From Rhodospirillaceae bacterium (GTDB lineage: Bacteria; Pseudomonadota; Alphaproteobacteria; Thalassobaculales; Thalassobaculaceae): DNA of 5,864 nt. The stretch covers positions 1 to 5,864 of the forward strand of contig NZVJ01000007.1 in the NCBI GenBank assembly GCA_002701455.1, read 5' to 3'. The notes under the pieces are model-generated. The model made no database searches and was not told the origin of the DNA. It was given only the letters and a program-made list of their open reading frames with translations. Each line of letters begins with the position of its first letter. Within the stretch, counting starts at the first letter, position 1. The position numbers and the translations under genes are program-made. Of the stretch, positions 1 to 5,864 are shown one piece after another.

Positions 1-486
1 AAATTGGCAAGTGTTATCGGCTTATGTCTTGTCATCGTCTTTATGGTTATAGCTTATGGCCTATTTGGAATATTCGCCAATGTAGCTTTGTTTTTTAATA
101 TTGTAATAATTTTAGGAGCATTATCAGCGCTTCAAGCCACTCTGACACTCCCTGGAATTGCTGGTATTGTCCTTACAATTGGAATGGCCGTCGACGCAAA
201 TGTACTTATTTTTGAGCGTATCAGAGAAGAAGTTCTTTTGGGCCGTACGCCGATATCAGCAATTGACGCAGGTTATAAACGCGCGCTTACTACCATTATT
301 GATTCAAATTTAACCACCTTGTTCGCTGCGATATGTCTTTATTCGTTTGGCTCTGGTCCAATAAAAGGGTTTGCAGTGACGTTGGCTATAGGAATTCTTA
401 CGTCTATGTTCACGTCAATTATGTTAACAAGATTTTTGATTGTTTTATGGTTGCGAGGAAAGCGACCAAATTCTGTCCCCATTTGA
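1..486 (+). CDS. secD: Protein translocase subunit SecD, C-terminal part (5' truncated by window edge)
   Basis: SecD is an RND-type membrane subunit that works with SecF and SecYEG, using the proton gradient to complete export of proteins across the inner membrane. Only the last 161 residues are present; the frame is open to base 1 (AAA, then TTG, which is internal and not a start). What is seen is the C-terminal transmembrane bundle: hydrophobic stretches at about residues 4-20, 26-44, 51-70, 103-118 and 123-150 of the fragment. The conserved SecD block is at 48-77, with the hallmark GMAVDANVLIFERIREE at 61-77, including Asp65, which lies in the membrane. It ends in a short basic tail (LRGKRPNSVPI) at TGA 484-486. 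secF follows after 16 bases, the usual order. There are no disruptions, and identity is very secure. Confidence 0.97.
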   Translation, partial: KLASVIGLCLVIVFMVIAYGLFGIFANVALFFNIVIILGALSALQATLTLPGIAGIVLTIGMAVDANVLIFERIREEVLLGRTPISAIDAGYKRALTTIIDSNLTTLFAAICLYSFGSGPIKGFAVTLAIGILTSMFTSIMLTRFLIVLWLRGKRPNSVPI

Positions 487-502
487 GTGTATTGGATTTT
501 TA

Positions 503-1441
503 ATGCTCAAACCTGTTCGTTTTGTACCCGCCGGAACAAAAATACGTTTTGTAGATAAGCGACGATTAGCGTTTGCATTATCGGCGATCATTCTTTTATC
601 CTCAGTATTTTGTTTAACTTCGCTAGGATTAAACTTCGGTATTGACTTCCGGGGAGGTATCTTAATGGAAATTCGTGGCTCGGGCGAAGTGAATATTCCT
701 CAAATAAGAGATAAATTATCCACTTTGGGGCTTGGTGAAGTGAGTATCCAAGAATTTGGCAAAAAAACTGATGCTCTAATAAGGATTCAGAGGCAGGATG
801 GTGCAGAAAAAGAACAGATGGCGGCCATTAAAAAGGTCAAGGATCGTCTCGGGGATGTATTTGATTATCGAAGAACCGAATTTGTCGGACCAACTGTAGG
901 AGCTGAATTAAAAGAGGCAGGAATTATAGCGGTCTGTTTAGCACTCTTATCTATTCTAATCTATATTTGGCTGAGATTTGAGTGGCAATTTAGTTTAGGT
1001 GCTATTGTTGCTCTATCTCATGATATTTTTAGTACTATTGGCTTATTTGCACTCCTGCAATATGAATTTAACCTTGCGACTGTAGCTGCTATACTTACTA
1101 TAGCAGGATATTCAATAAATGACACGGTGGTTGTTTATGACAGAGTCAGGGAAAATCTTCGAAAATACAGACAATTAGAACTGTCTGAAGTATTTAATAT
1201 GTCGATTAATGAAACTTTGTCTCGAACCATGATGACGTCGGTTACTACCCTGCTTGCGCTATGTTCAATTTACTTTTTTGGTGGTGAGGTTCTAGCTGAT
1301 TTTGCTCTTGCTATGATTTGGGGGGTATGTATAGGCACTTACTCATCCATATTTATAGCGGTCCCTATCCTGCTTTACGTCAAGTTGAAAAGAGGGGAAG
1401 GCGATTATAGTGGATTACAGGTACCAGAAGATGAAAGGTGA
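503..1441 (+). CDS. secF: Protein translocase subunit SecF
   Basis: SecF is the partner of SecD in the proton-driven accessory complex of the Sec translocon in the inner membrane. The 312-residue protein is of normal length. TM1 is at about 22-41, followed by the SecF signature FGIDFRGG at 45-52. A periplasmic domain covers about 53-135 and ends in EFVGPTVGAEL at 126-136. TM2 to TM6 lie in about 138-291 and include the second hallmark GYSINDTVVVYDRVREN at 202-218. The tail is short, charged and cytoplasmic. I chose ATG 503 because the product then begins MLKPVRFVPAGTKIRF, as in alphaproteobacterial SecF. The frame is open further upstream to an ATG at 440, but that extension lies inside secD. 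The site before 503 is weak (GGA at 494-496), so translation may be coupled to secD, which ends 16 bases earlier. Confidence 0.96.
   Translation: MLKPVRFVPAGTKIRFVDKRRLAFALSAIILLSSVFCLTSLGLNFGIDFRGGILMEIRGSGEVNIPQIRDKLSTLGLGEVSIQEFGKKTDALIRIQRQDGAEKEQMAAIKKVKDRLGDVFDYRRTEFVGPTVGAELKEAGIIAVCLALLSILIYIWLRFEWQFSLGAIVALSHDIFSTIGLFALLQYEFNLATVAAILTIAGYSINDTVVVYDRVRENLRKYRQLELSEVFNMSINETLSRTMMTSVTTLLALCSIYFFGGEVLADFALAMIWGVCIGTYSSIFIAVPILLYVKLKRGEGDYSGLQVPEDER
1434..1441 (+). promoter_or_regulatory. Ribosome binding site containing the secF stop codon
   Basis: The sequence AAAGGTGA lies 9 bases before the ATG at 1451. AGGTGA matches the 16S anti-Shine-Dalgarno region (complement AGGAGGTGATC), and its last three bases are the secF stop TGA (1439-1441). 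A ribosome ending on secF therefore sits on the site for the next gene, which favours translational coupling between them. The match is seen directly; the coupling is an inference. Confidence 0.6.
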
Positions 1442-1450
1442 AGTAAATTA

Positions 1451-1828
1451 ATGGATGTAACGCCTCTTGTCTCGAAAGATCGTCAGCTAATAGAAAGTTA
1501 TGGTGATGGATCCTTTAAAATTTCAGGGGTCGTTTACAGTTCGCCTGTAGTAGTGTTTCCAGAACTTTGTATTCCTTTATCGAATTGTGATGTTGCTGAG
1601 TCAAAAATTTGTTTTTTCAAAGCAGTATTTCAAACAACCTATATGCCGTCAATTTTGCTTTTTGGTGCAGGAAAAAGTCCTCATCTCTTGACAGAGATAG
1701 AGAGAGACTTCGTTCGACAACAGAACTGTGTATTAGATGTTATGAATACTGGTGCGGCCTGTCGTACATTCAATGTTTTGTGTGCGGAAGACCGGCGGGT
1801 CGCGGCCGCATTGATTCCAGTTGCTTAA
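1451..1828 (+). CDS. Mth938/DUF498 domain protein, homologue of complex I assembly factor NDUFAF3
   Basis: This 125-residue soluble protein is essentially one Mth938-like (DUF498) domain. Family hallmarks that can be seen are QLIESYGDGSFKISGVVY at 12-29, LLFGAGKSP at 69-77, and the C-terminal block MNTGAACRTFNVL at 98-110 followed by RRVAAALIPV at 115-124. The human member NDUFAF3 is a mitochondrial factor needed to assemble respiratory complex I. The bacterial proteins have no established biochemical activity that I know of, so a role in complex I assembly is inferred. It starts at ATG 1451, nine bases after secF, with a good AGGTGA site. Its stop codon overlaps the next gene by 8 bases. The secF-DUF498 adjacency is familiar from alphaproteobacteria and suggests a function tied to membrane-protein biogenesis. 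There is no signal peptide or membrane segment. Confidence 0.9.
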   Translation: MDVTPLVSKDRQLIESYGDGSFKISGVVYSSPVVVFPELCIPLSNCDVAESKICFFKAVFQTTYMPSILLFGAGKSPHLLTEIERDFVRQQNCVLDVMNTGAACRTFNVLCAEDRRVAAALIPVA

Positions 1829-2738
1829 AACTAAAGAAGTAAGAGACGGGCTAAATGCTTGCAGAAAAGTTGCTAAAAAAGCTAATGCAAATTTTTTTTA
1901 TGCCTCGCAAGTCCTGCAAATATCAAGAAAGGAATTTTTTTACGCTACATATGCGACGATGCGGATTATAGATGATCTTGTTGACGAAAATTTTTTAAAA
2001 CTAGACATCGATAAGCAAGATGAACTGATGCAGGACTTTAGCACTGGCCTGTCGAGATGGCTGCAGCAAGTACTGACCTTAGAAATAATAGAAGGGCCGT
2101 TATCTGCAGGAATAATTCACGCTCTAAGATATACCGTTGGTAGAAGCGATTTAACCGAAGCAGTTTGGAAAGATCTGGCGGACTCATTATTAACTGACAT
2201 TAGAAGGGTTGATATGAATTCCTGGGATGATTTCCTGATTTATTGCAAAGGGGCCACAGTCGCACCAGCTTCAATCTATATTTATTTGCTTTCAGCTAAT
2301 TACTCTAATGAGAAAGGCTTCGTGTATAAACTATCTAAAGGGCTGGATTACTATGCTCGTGATTTGGCAATTTACTGCTATATCGTCCACATCATACGAG
2401 ACTTAACAAAAGACGCTTTCAATTCACCAAGGCTAATTACCGTACCAAACGAATTATTGTTCAAGGCTGGTTTGTCCCGGCAGACACTATTTTCATCTCT
2501 GCAGGATAAGGACCCGGCTATTGTTAATTTGGCCAATGAGCTAATTCTTAGAGCAAAGCCATTTCATTATAATGGGCATAAAGCTCTTTCAGAATTGAAC
2601 GGTAAACTTGGTTTATCTGAAAAAACTGCTCTGAATAGATTAATTGGTATATACGATAAATTATATGAAGTGGCAGAGAAAGATGTCGGCCTCCTTATAG
2701 AGCGAGGGCAGGGTCTTGAAAAAGAATTTAGGATTTAA
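1821..2738 (+). CDS. Squalene/phytoene synthase family protein, divergent subfamily with intact Asp motifs
   Basis: This is a 305-residue all-alpha trans-prenyltransferase-fold protein. Known members join two prenyl diphosphates head to head to make squalene or phytoene. The first Mg-diphosphate motif is present as MRIIDDLVDE at 47-56 (Asp51, Asp52, Asp55), and the second as IIRDLTKDAF at 191-200 (Asp194, Asp198), so catalysis is plausible. Near the second motif the usual Gln and Asn of QxxNxxRD are replaced by Tyr187 and His190. The usual VAGTVG-like helix reads YCKGATVAPASIYIYL at 141-156. I associate these changes with an uncharacterised branch of the superfamily, not with standard CrtB, HpnC or HpnD. 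The start is TTG 1821, since an in-frame stop lies at 1812-1814 and the next ATG (1961) would cut into motif 1. No clear ribosome site is seen, and the 8-base overlap with the previous gene points to coupling. Substrate unknown; no carotenoid or hopanoid genes are visible in the window. Confidence 0.85.
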   Translation: MLKTKEVRDGLNACRKVAKKANANFFYASQVLQISRKEFFYATYATMRIIDDLVDENFLKLDIDKQDELMQDFSTGLSRWLQQVLTLEIIEGPLSAGIIHALRYTVGRSDLTEAVWKDLADSLLTDIRRVDMNSWDDFLIYCKGATVAPASIYIYLLSANYSNEKGFVYKLSKGLDYYARDLAIYCYIVHIIRDLTKDAFNSPRLITVPNELLFKAGLSRQTLFSSLQDKDPAIVNLANELILRAKPFHYNGHKALSELNGKLGLSEKTALNRLIGIYDKLYEVAEKDVGLLIERGQGLEKEFRI

Positions 2739-2740
2739 AC

Positions 2741-2749
2741 AAGGTGATC
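2741..2749 (+). promoter_or_regulatory. Strong extended ribosome binding site that fixes a TTG start
   Basis: AAGGTGATC lies four bases before TTG 2754. Eight of its bases (AGGTGATC) are exactly complementary to the standard bacterial 16S rRNA 3' end. An in-frame stop at 2745-2747 sits inside the site, so no longer reading is possible, and TTG 2754 is the only start that agrees with both the site and the family's N-terminus. Confidence 0.75.
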
Positions 2750-2753
2750 AATC

Positions 2754-3599
2754 TTGGATAATCCAGTGCCTGCGAATAGAGAGTTTGTAAGAAAATTCGA
2801 TCGAGACCGTTATTTGTGCACTCTCTTTGCGGATCGTCACGACCAAGAATTTTTATTTACAATATATGCGCTTTATAACGAGTTAGCTAACATACCCTTT
2901 CGTATACAGGAGCCAAAACTAGGGGAAATAAGATTGCAGTGGTGGAGAGAGAATCTTTCGGAATTAAACACTAAAAAGAAATCGTCAAACGATCCGATAC
3001 TTCAAGGACTTTACGCACTTAGTAATAGGCGTAAATTCAATATAGAATTTATCATGTCAATCATCGATGAGCGCGAAACGGATTTGTTGAAGAGGCAACC
3101 CGAAACCGAGAACGATCTTATCAAATATCTTGATAACACGTCTGTGGCAATCTCATTATCAGGACTAGATGTAATTGGTATATGTGACAAGAAAACGCGA
3201 TCAGCTGCAAGAGATGTAGCATTAGCTTACGGATTGATTGGGGTATTGCGGTCAACAAGCTTTCTTATCAATTGCAACCGATTGCTTCTCCCAAAAAGTT
3301 TATTAGACATACATAACGTTTCTGATTTATCACTAAAAAATAAAGAATTAACAGGTGCAATAAAAGCAACCGCCTCAGCTATAACGGAAATGGCTGATAA
3401 CTTTCTTTTAAAGGCCCGCCAGAGAAAGTTACAAATACAGAAAGGTTCTATAACTTGTTTGTTATTAGCTAGTTTAACAGATTTGTATATTAGGAGGCTA
3501 AGAAACTTAGATTACAATTTATTTGACGTGCGCTTGAGCGAGCCGAGCTATTGGGGTGCTTGGGTGCTAGCTTTCAAAGCTAGTCTAAAAAGGTTTTGA
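2754..3599 (+). CDS. NDUFAF6-like protein (squalene/phytoene synthase fold, catalytic motifs lost)
   Basis: This 281-residue protein belongs to the squalene/phytoene synthase superfamily and resembles the human complex I assembly factor NDUFAF6 (C8orf38). Visible hallmarks are an N-terminal FVRKFDRDRYLCTLFA at 11-26, YALYNELANI at 38-47, GEIRLQWWRE at 57-66, and AYGLIGVLRSTSF at 158-170 followed by RLLLPKSLL at 176-184. Where active synthases have DxxxD motifs, this one has Asn42-Glu43...Asn46 and, after Arg166, Ser167 with no Asp four residues on. It is therefore probably not a prenyl synthase. Loss of these residues fits NDUFAF6-like proteins as a group. A role in complex I maturation is inferred from the eukaryotic homologue and from the NDUFAF3-like gene two places upstream. 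It starts at TTG 2754 with a strong ribosome site, 15 bases after the previous gene, and is the last gene of the plus-strand operon. Confidence 0.82.
   Translation: MDNPVPANREFVRKFDRDRYLCTLFADRHDQEFLFTIYALYNELANIPFRIQEPKLGEIRLQWWRENLSELNTKKKSSNDPILQGLYALSNRRKFNIEFIMSIIDERETDLLKRQPETENDLIKYLDNTSVAISLSGLDVIGICDKKTRSAARDVALAYGLIGVLRSTSFLINCNRLLLPKSLLDIHNVSDLSLKNKELTGAIKATASAITEMADNFLLKARQRKLQIQKGSITCLLLASLTDLYIRRLRNLDYNLFDVRLSEPSYWGAWVLAFKASLKRF
3567..3583. repeat. Near-perfect palindrome at the 3' end of the NDUFAF6-like gene
   Basis: CTAGCTTTCAAAGCTAG has two 8-base arms around a single central C. It lies over codons of the last residues (LAFKAS) of the gene ending at 3599. As RNA it could form about a 6-base stem with a short loop on either strand. 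It is followed by AAAAAGGTTTT (3587-3597) and not by a clean T-run, so it is not a standard intrinsic terminator. It may still help to protect 3' ends between the two converging genes. The dyad is seen; its function is unknown. Confidence 0.4.
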
Positions 3600-3613
3600 C
3601 GTAGGAAATTTCT

Positions 3614-4975
3614 TCAATTGCCATCTAACCAGTTAGCTAAAGCTTTTAGCGCTCTCTCCGATAGGGCTTTTTTCTTATTGATGCCTTTTAAACGAATAGA
3701 CTTACCGTGTTCATTTATATGATTTGGTAATTCTGGAAATAAACCAAAGTTTATGTTGGTTGGTTGAAACGTTTCTTGATGTTCTTTGTTTGTGATATGC
3801 GAAAGTAAAGATGCCAAGGCTGTAGTTTGTGGCGGCATCTGTTGGAGTTTGCTTGATATTTCGTTCGCAAAAAACATTCCCGCCAATAAACCCATTGCCG
3901 CACTTTCTAAATATCCTTCTACACCAGTAATTTGACCCGCAAAGCGTATTCGGTTTTGTTGCATTAAGCGCAAGGTGGGGTCTAATAATCGGGGTGAGTT
4001 TATGAATGTATTGCGGTGAAGTCCTCCCAGCTTGGCGAATTCAGCATTTTCCAAGCCGGGTATTTTTCTAAAAAGTTGTTTTTGGCAACTATGTTTGGTT
4101 TTGGTTTGAAAACCCACCATATTATAGAGAGATGCCGCTTCATTGTCTTGTCGAAGTTGTACGACAGCATAAGGTCGTTCTTTTGTGTGGGGATTGGTCA
4201 AGCCAACGGGTTTCATTGGACCGAATCTGAGAGTTTCCCGCCCTCTTCTGGCCATTTCTTCTATAGGCATACACCCTTCAAAATACGGTGTGTTTTTCTC
4301 CCAGTGTTTAAATTCAATAGCCTCCTGAGATGTTAATTCATCAATAAAATTTTCATATTGCTCTCGGTCTAATGGACAGTTTATGTAATCACCCGCGGTA
4401 GTTTTATCTGTATTTTTATCGTATCTTGATTGATACCACGCTTTAGAGAAGTTTATACTATCGGTGTAAACCACCGGCGCAATAGCGTCAAAAAATGCTA
4501 GAGATTCATGGCCTGTCAAAGTAGCGATCTCTTCTGACAGACGGGATGAAGTAAGGGGCCCAGTGGCTATTATGATTTTTGCATCCGGGCTCAACTGGCC
4601 TATTGTCATTTCGGTCCGCTTTACTTCTATCAAATTTTCTGTAGTAATCGCGTTTTCAACTTTTTGAGAAAACTTATGCCTATCCACAGCCAACGCGCTC
4701 CCTGCAGGTATACGAGATGCGTCGGCGGCTCTCATTATTAGTGAATTGCACCTGCGCATCTCTTCGTGCAAGACGCCCACTGCGTTTGCTGAGCTGTCGT
4801 CTGATCTAAAAGAGTTGGAACATACCAGTTCAGCCAAATTTGATGTGTTGTGTGCCTCAGTCATTAATTGAGGGCGCATCTCGTATAAAATGCATGTAAT
4901 GTTTTGACGTGATAGCTGCCAGGCAGCTTCACAACCAGCTAATCCTCCTCCAACTATGTGAACGGTTTCTGTCAT
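3614..4975 (-). CDS. trmFO: Methylenetetrahydrofolate-tRNA-(uracil-5-)-methyltransferase TrmFO
   Basis: TrmFO is a flavoenzyme that makes 5-methyluridine at position 54 of the tRNA T-loop, using methylenetetrahydrofolate as carbon donor and reduced FAD, unlike the SAM-dependent TrmA. The 453-residue length is normal. The N-terminal FAD-binding motif is [16 protein letters not shown] at 6-21, with the dinucleotide glycines at 9, 11 and 14. Next comes the family signature [20 protein letters not shown] at 40-59, with Cys52. [20 protein letters not shown] is at 232-251, with Cys235. These two cysteines correspond to the conserved pair studied in the Bacillus subtilis enzyme (Cys53 and Cys226). 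The second FAD region is [19 protein letters not shown] at 344-362. ATG 4975 is preceded by TAAGG with eight bases of spacing. The gene lies 49 bases downstream of uvrA on the same strand and converges on the NDUFAF6-like gene, 14 bases away. It is a complete housekeeping gene. Confidence 0.97.
   Translation of the reverse strand: MTETVHIVGGGLAGCEAAWQLSRQNITCILYEMRPQLMTEAHNTSNLAELVCSNSFRSDDSSANAVGVLHEEMRRCNSLIMRAADASRIPAGSALAVDRHKFSQKVENAITTENLIEVKRTEMTIGQLSPDAKIIIATGPLTSSRLSEEIATLTGHESLAFFDAIAPVVYTDSINFSKAWYQSRYDKNTDKTTAGDYINCPLDREQYENFIDELTSQEAIEFKHWEKNTPYFEGCMPIEEMARRGRETLRFGPMKPVGLTNPHTKERPYAVVQLRQDNEAASLYNMVGFQTKTKHSCQKQLFRKIPGLENAEFAKLGGLHRNTFINSPRLLDPTLRLMQQNRIRFAGQITGVEGYLESAAMGLLAGMFFANEISSKLQQMPPQTTALASLLSHITNKEHQETFQPTNINFGLFPELPNHINEHGKSIRLKGINKKKALSERALKALANWLDGN
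3651..3676 (+). terminator. Possible intrinsic terminator of the plus-strand operon, inside the trmFO 3' end
   Basis: Read on the plus strand, GCTCT (3651-3655) pairs with AGGGC (3663-3667), including one G-U pair, around a 7-base loop. It is followed by TTTTTTCTT. This is about 50 bases past the last plus-strand stop codon, where the secD-to-NDUFAF6 operon would need to end. The stem is short. The T-run also encodes the KKK run of trmFO (residues 434-436) on the other strand, so it could be a coding coincidence. Confidence 0.35.
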
Positions 4976-5000
4976 TTTTAAAACCTTAATCTAGTTCGTC

Positions 5001-5014
5001 TGGTGTTAACACCA
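5001..5014. repeat. Perfect 14-base palindrome between uvrA and trmFO
   Basis: TGGTGTTAACACCA is a perfect self-complementary sequence lying 25 bases upstream of the trmFO start codon and 10 bases past the uvrA stop. It could be a dyad operator or a small hairpin (five-base stem, TTAA loop) in the uvrA transcript. No T-run follows it in the minus direction, so a terminator is unlikely. TTGATG precedes it and TAGATT follows it on the minus strand, a poor -35/-10 pair with about 19 bases between, so a promoter is only a weak possibility. The rest of the gap holds only the trmFO ribosome site. Confidence 0.4.
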
Positions 5015-5024
5015 TCAAGAAGTA

Positions 5025-5864
5025 TCAACGTACATTTGCTTCCGATACTTTTTTGTGTTGTTTCTCCAGCAGGATTTTTAGATAATGACCAGTCTGACTT
5101 TCTTTTACTCCTACAATATCTTCCGGCGTACCTTCGGTAACAATTGCCCCCCCAAGCTCACCTCCATTAGGACCGATATCTATGATCCAGTCAGCTGTCT
5201 TAATTACGTCTAAATTATGTTCGATAACAACTACCGTATTGCCTTGATTTGCCAAAGTATGCAACACCTCTAGTAGTTTTTTGATATCGTCGAAATGGAG
5301 CCCAGTAGTAGGCTCATCAAGTATATAGAGTGTCTTGCCGGTTGCTCGTCTAGCAAGTTCCTTAGAAAGTTTCACCCTTTGCGCTTCACCTCCCGAAAGG
5401 GTGGTAGCAGGCTGACCGATAGTTATGTAACCCAATCCCACACGCTGTAAAGTCACTAATTTATCTCGTATAGACGGAATTGCTTTAAAAAAGTCAGCAC
5501 CGTCGTCAACAGTCATTTCTAAAACGTTTGCTATTGACTTGCCCTTGTATTTTATATCCAGGGTTTCTCTATTATACCGCTTTCCTCTACAGGTTTCACA
5601 CTGCACATAAACGTCGGGTAAGAAATGCATCTCAATTTTTATTACGCCGTCACCTTGGCATGCTTCACATCTTCCCCCTTTCACGTTGAATGAGAAACGC
5701 CCTGGCCCGTATCCACGAACCTTAGCTTCCGGTAAGCCAGAAAACCATTCGCGTATCGGCGTAAAAGCACCGGTATATGTCGCGGGATTGGATCTTGGTG
5801 TTCTGCCAATAGGAGATTGATTTATATCAACTACTTTATCCAGGTATTCTAGGCCCTCAGCAGC
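5025..5864 (-). CDS. uvrA: Excinuclease ABC subunit UvrA, C-terminal part (5' end beyond window)
   Basis: UvrA is the damage-recognition ATPase of nucleotide excision repair; as a dimer it loads UvrB at DNA lesions. The frame is open to the right edge and gives the last 279 residues, about 30% of a UvrA of roughly 940-950. The fragment opens with [20 protein letters not shown] at 4-23. The zinc-binding module with Cys66-x2-Cys69 and, 19 residues on, Cys89-x2-Cys92 is next, within [11 protein letters not shown] and [14 protein letters not shown]. The second ABC ATPase half follows: signature [11 protein letters not shown] at 156-166, Walker [13 protein letters not shown] at 179-190, and the switch histidine in [16 protein letters not shown] at 211-226. 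The Walker A of this half lies upstream, outside the window. The GTG at 5684 is an internal Val before KGGRCEAC, not a start. The tail (KVSEANVR) is ordinary. The gene is intact as far as seen. Confidence 0.97.
   Translation of the reverse strand, partial: AAEGLEYLDKVVDINQSPIGRTPRSNPATYTGAFTPIREWFSGLPEAKVRGYGPGRFSFNVKGGRCEACQGDGVIKIEMHFLPDVYVQCETCRGKRYNRETLDIKYKGKSIANVLEMTVDDGADFFKAIPSIRDKLVTLQRVGLGYITIGQPATTLSGGEAQRVKLSKELARRATGKTLYILDEPTTGLHFDDIKKLLEVLHTLANQGNTVVVIEHNLDVIKTADWIIDIGPNGGELGGAIVTEGTPEDIVGVKESQTGHYLKILLEKQHKKVSEANVR

Noticed and set aside
440..502. Upstream in-frame extension of secF to ATG 440 (21 extra residues)
   Set aside because: It lies inside the secD 3' end, its residues (MFYGCEESDQILSPF...) do not resemble a SecF N-terminus, and ATG 503 gives the expected beginning.
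1609..1842. 77-residue plus-strand reading frame
   Set aside because: It overlaps the DUF498 gene in another frame, has no family features, and the DUF498 frame is clearly the coding one.
1821..3599. The two synthase-fold genes as a hopanoid (hpnC/hpnD) or carotenoid (crtB) pair
   Set aside because: The second has lost both catalytic Asp motifs and matches NDUFAF6-like proteins, the first has non-standard motif surroundings, and no hpnE, shc or crtI gene is visible in the window.
3636..3650. Inverted repeat GCTAAAGCTTTTAGC as a terminator
   Set aside because: Six A/T-rich base pairs with a 3-base loop and no T-run directly after it on either strand; explained by trmFO codons.
4016..4336. 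106-residue plus-strand reading frame antisense to trmFO
   Set aside because: The opposite strand is the well-conserved TrmFO coding sequence; this frame is a shadow with no recognisable domain.
5682..5684. GTG as the start of a short 219-residue UvrA-like protein
   Set aside because: The frame continues without a stop to the window edge, and the upstream residues are conserved UvrA sequence ([17 protein letters not shown]), so this codon is an internal valine.

Overview
This window looks like a chromosomal segment of an AT-rich alphaproteobacterium, possibly an uncultured free-living or marine lineage. That placement is an inference. It rests on the gene order secD-secF-(Mth938/DUF498 protein)-(squalene/phytoene synthase family protein), which I know from alphaproteobacterial genomes, and on a TrmFO-type tRNA methyltransferase. 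No phage, transposon, CRISPR, tRNA or rRNA sequence is visible, and coding density is very high.

Left arm, plus strand, 1-3599: five genes in one probable operon, separated by 16, 9, -8 and 15 bases. They are the C-terminal third or so of secD, complete secF, a 125-residue Mth938/DUF498 protein (homologue of the human complex I assembly factor NDUFAF3), a 305-residue squalene/phytoene synthase-like protein that keeps both Asp-rich catalytic motifs but belongs to a divergent subfamily, and a 281-residue NDUFAF6-like member of the same superfamily that has lost both motifs. The last two genes start with TTG.

Right arm, minus strand, 3614-5864: the C-terminal 279 residues of uvrA (the gene runs in from the right edge), then a 49-base gap holding a perfect 14-base palindrome, then complete trmFO. 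The two arms converge on a 14-base gap. The flanking coding ends carry a dyad (3567-3583) and a hairpin plus T-run (3651-3676) that may end the plus-strand operon.

Functionally, SecD and SecF use the proton gradient to pull proteins through SecYEG. The two complex I assembly-factor homologues beside them suggest a link between membrane-protein insertion and respiratory complex assembly. The enzyme-like protein between them is the least explained gene here. UvrA (nucleotide excision repair) and TrmFO (tRNA m5U54) are housekeeping genes. No clearly new multi-gene system is evident; the best candidate for one is the block at 1451-3599.
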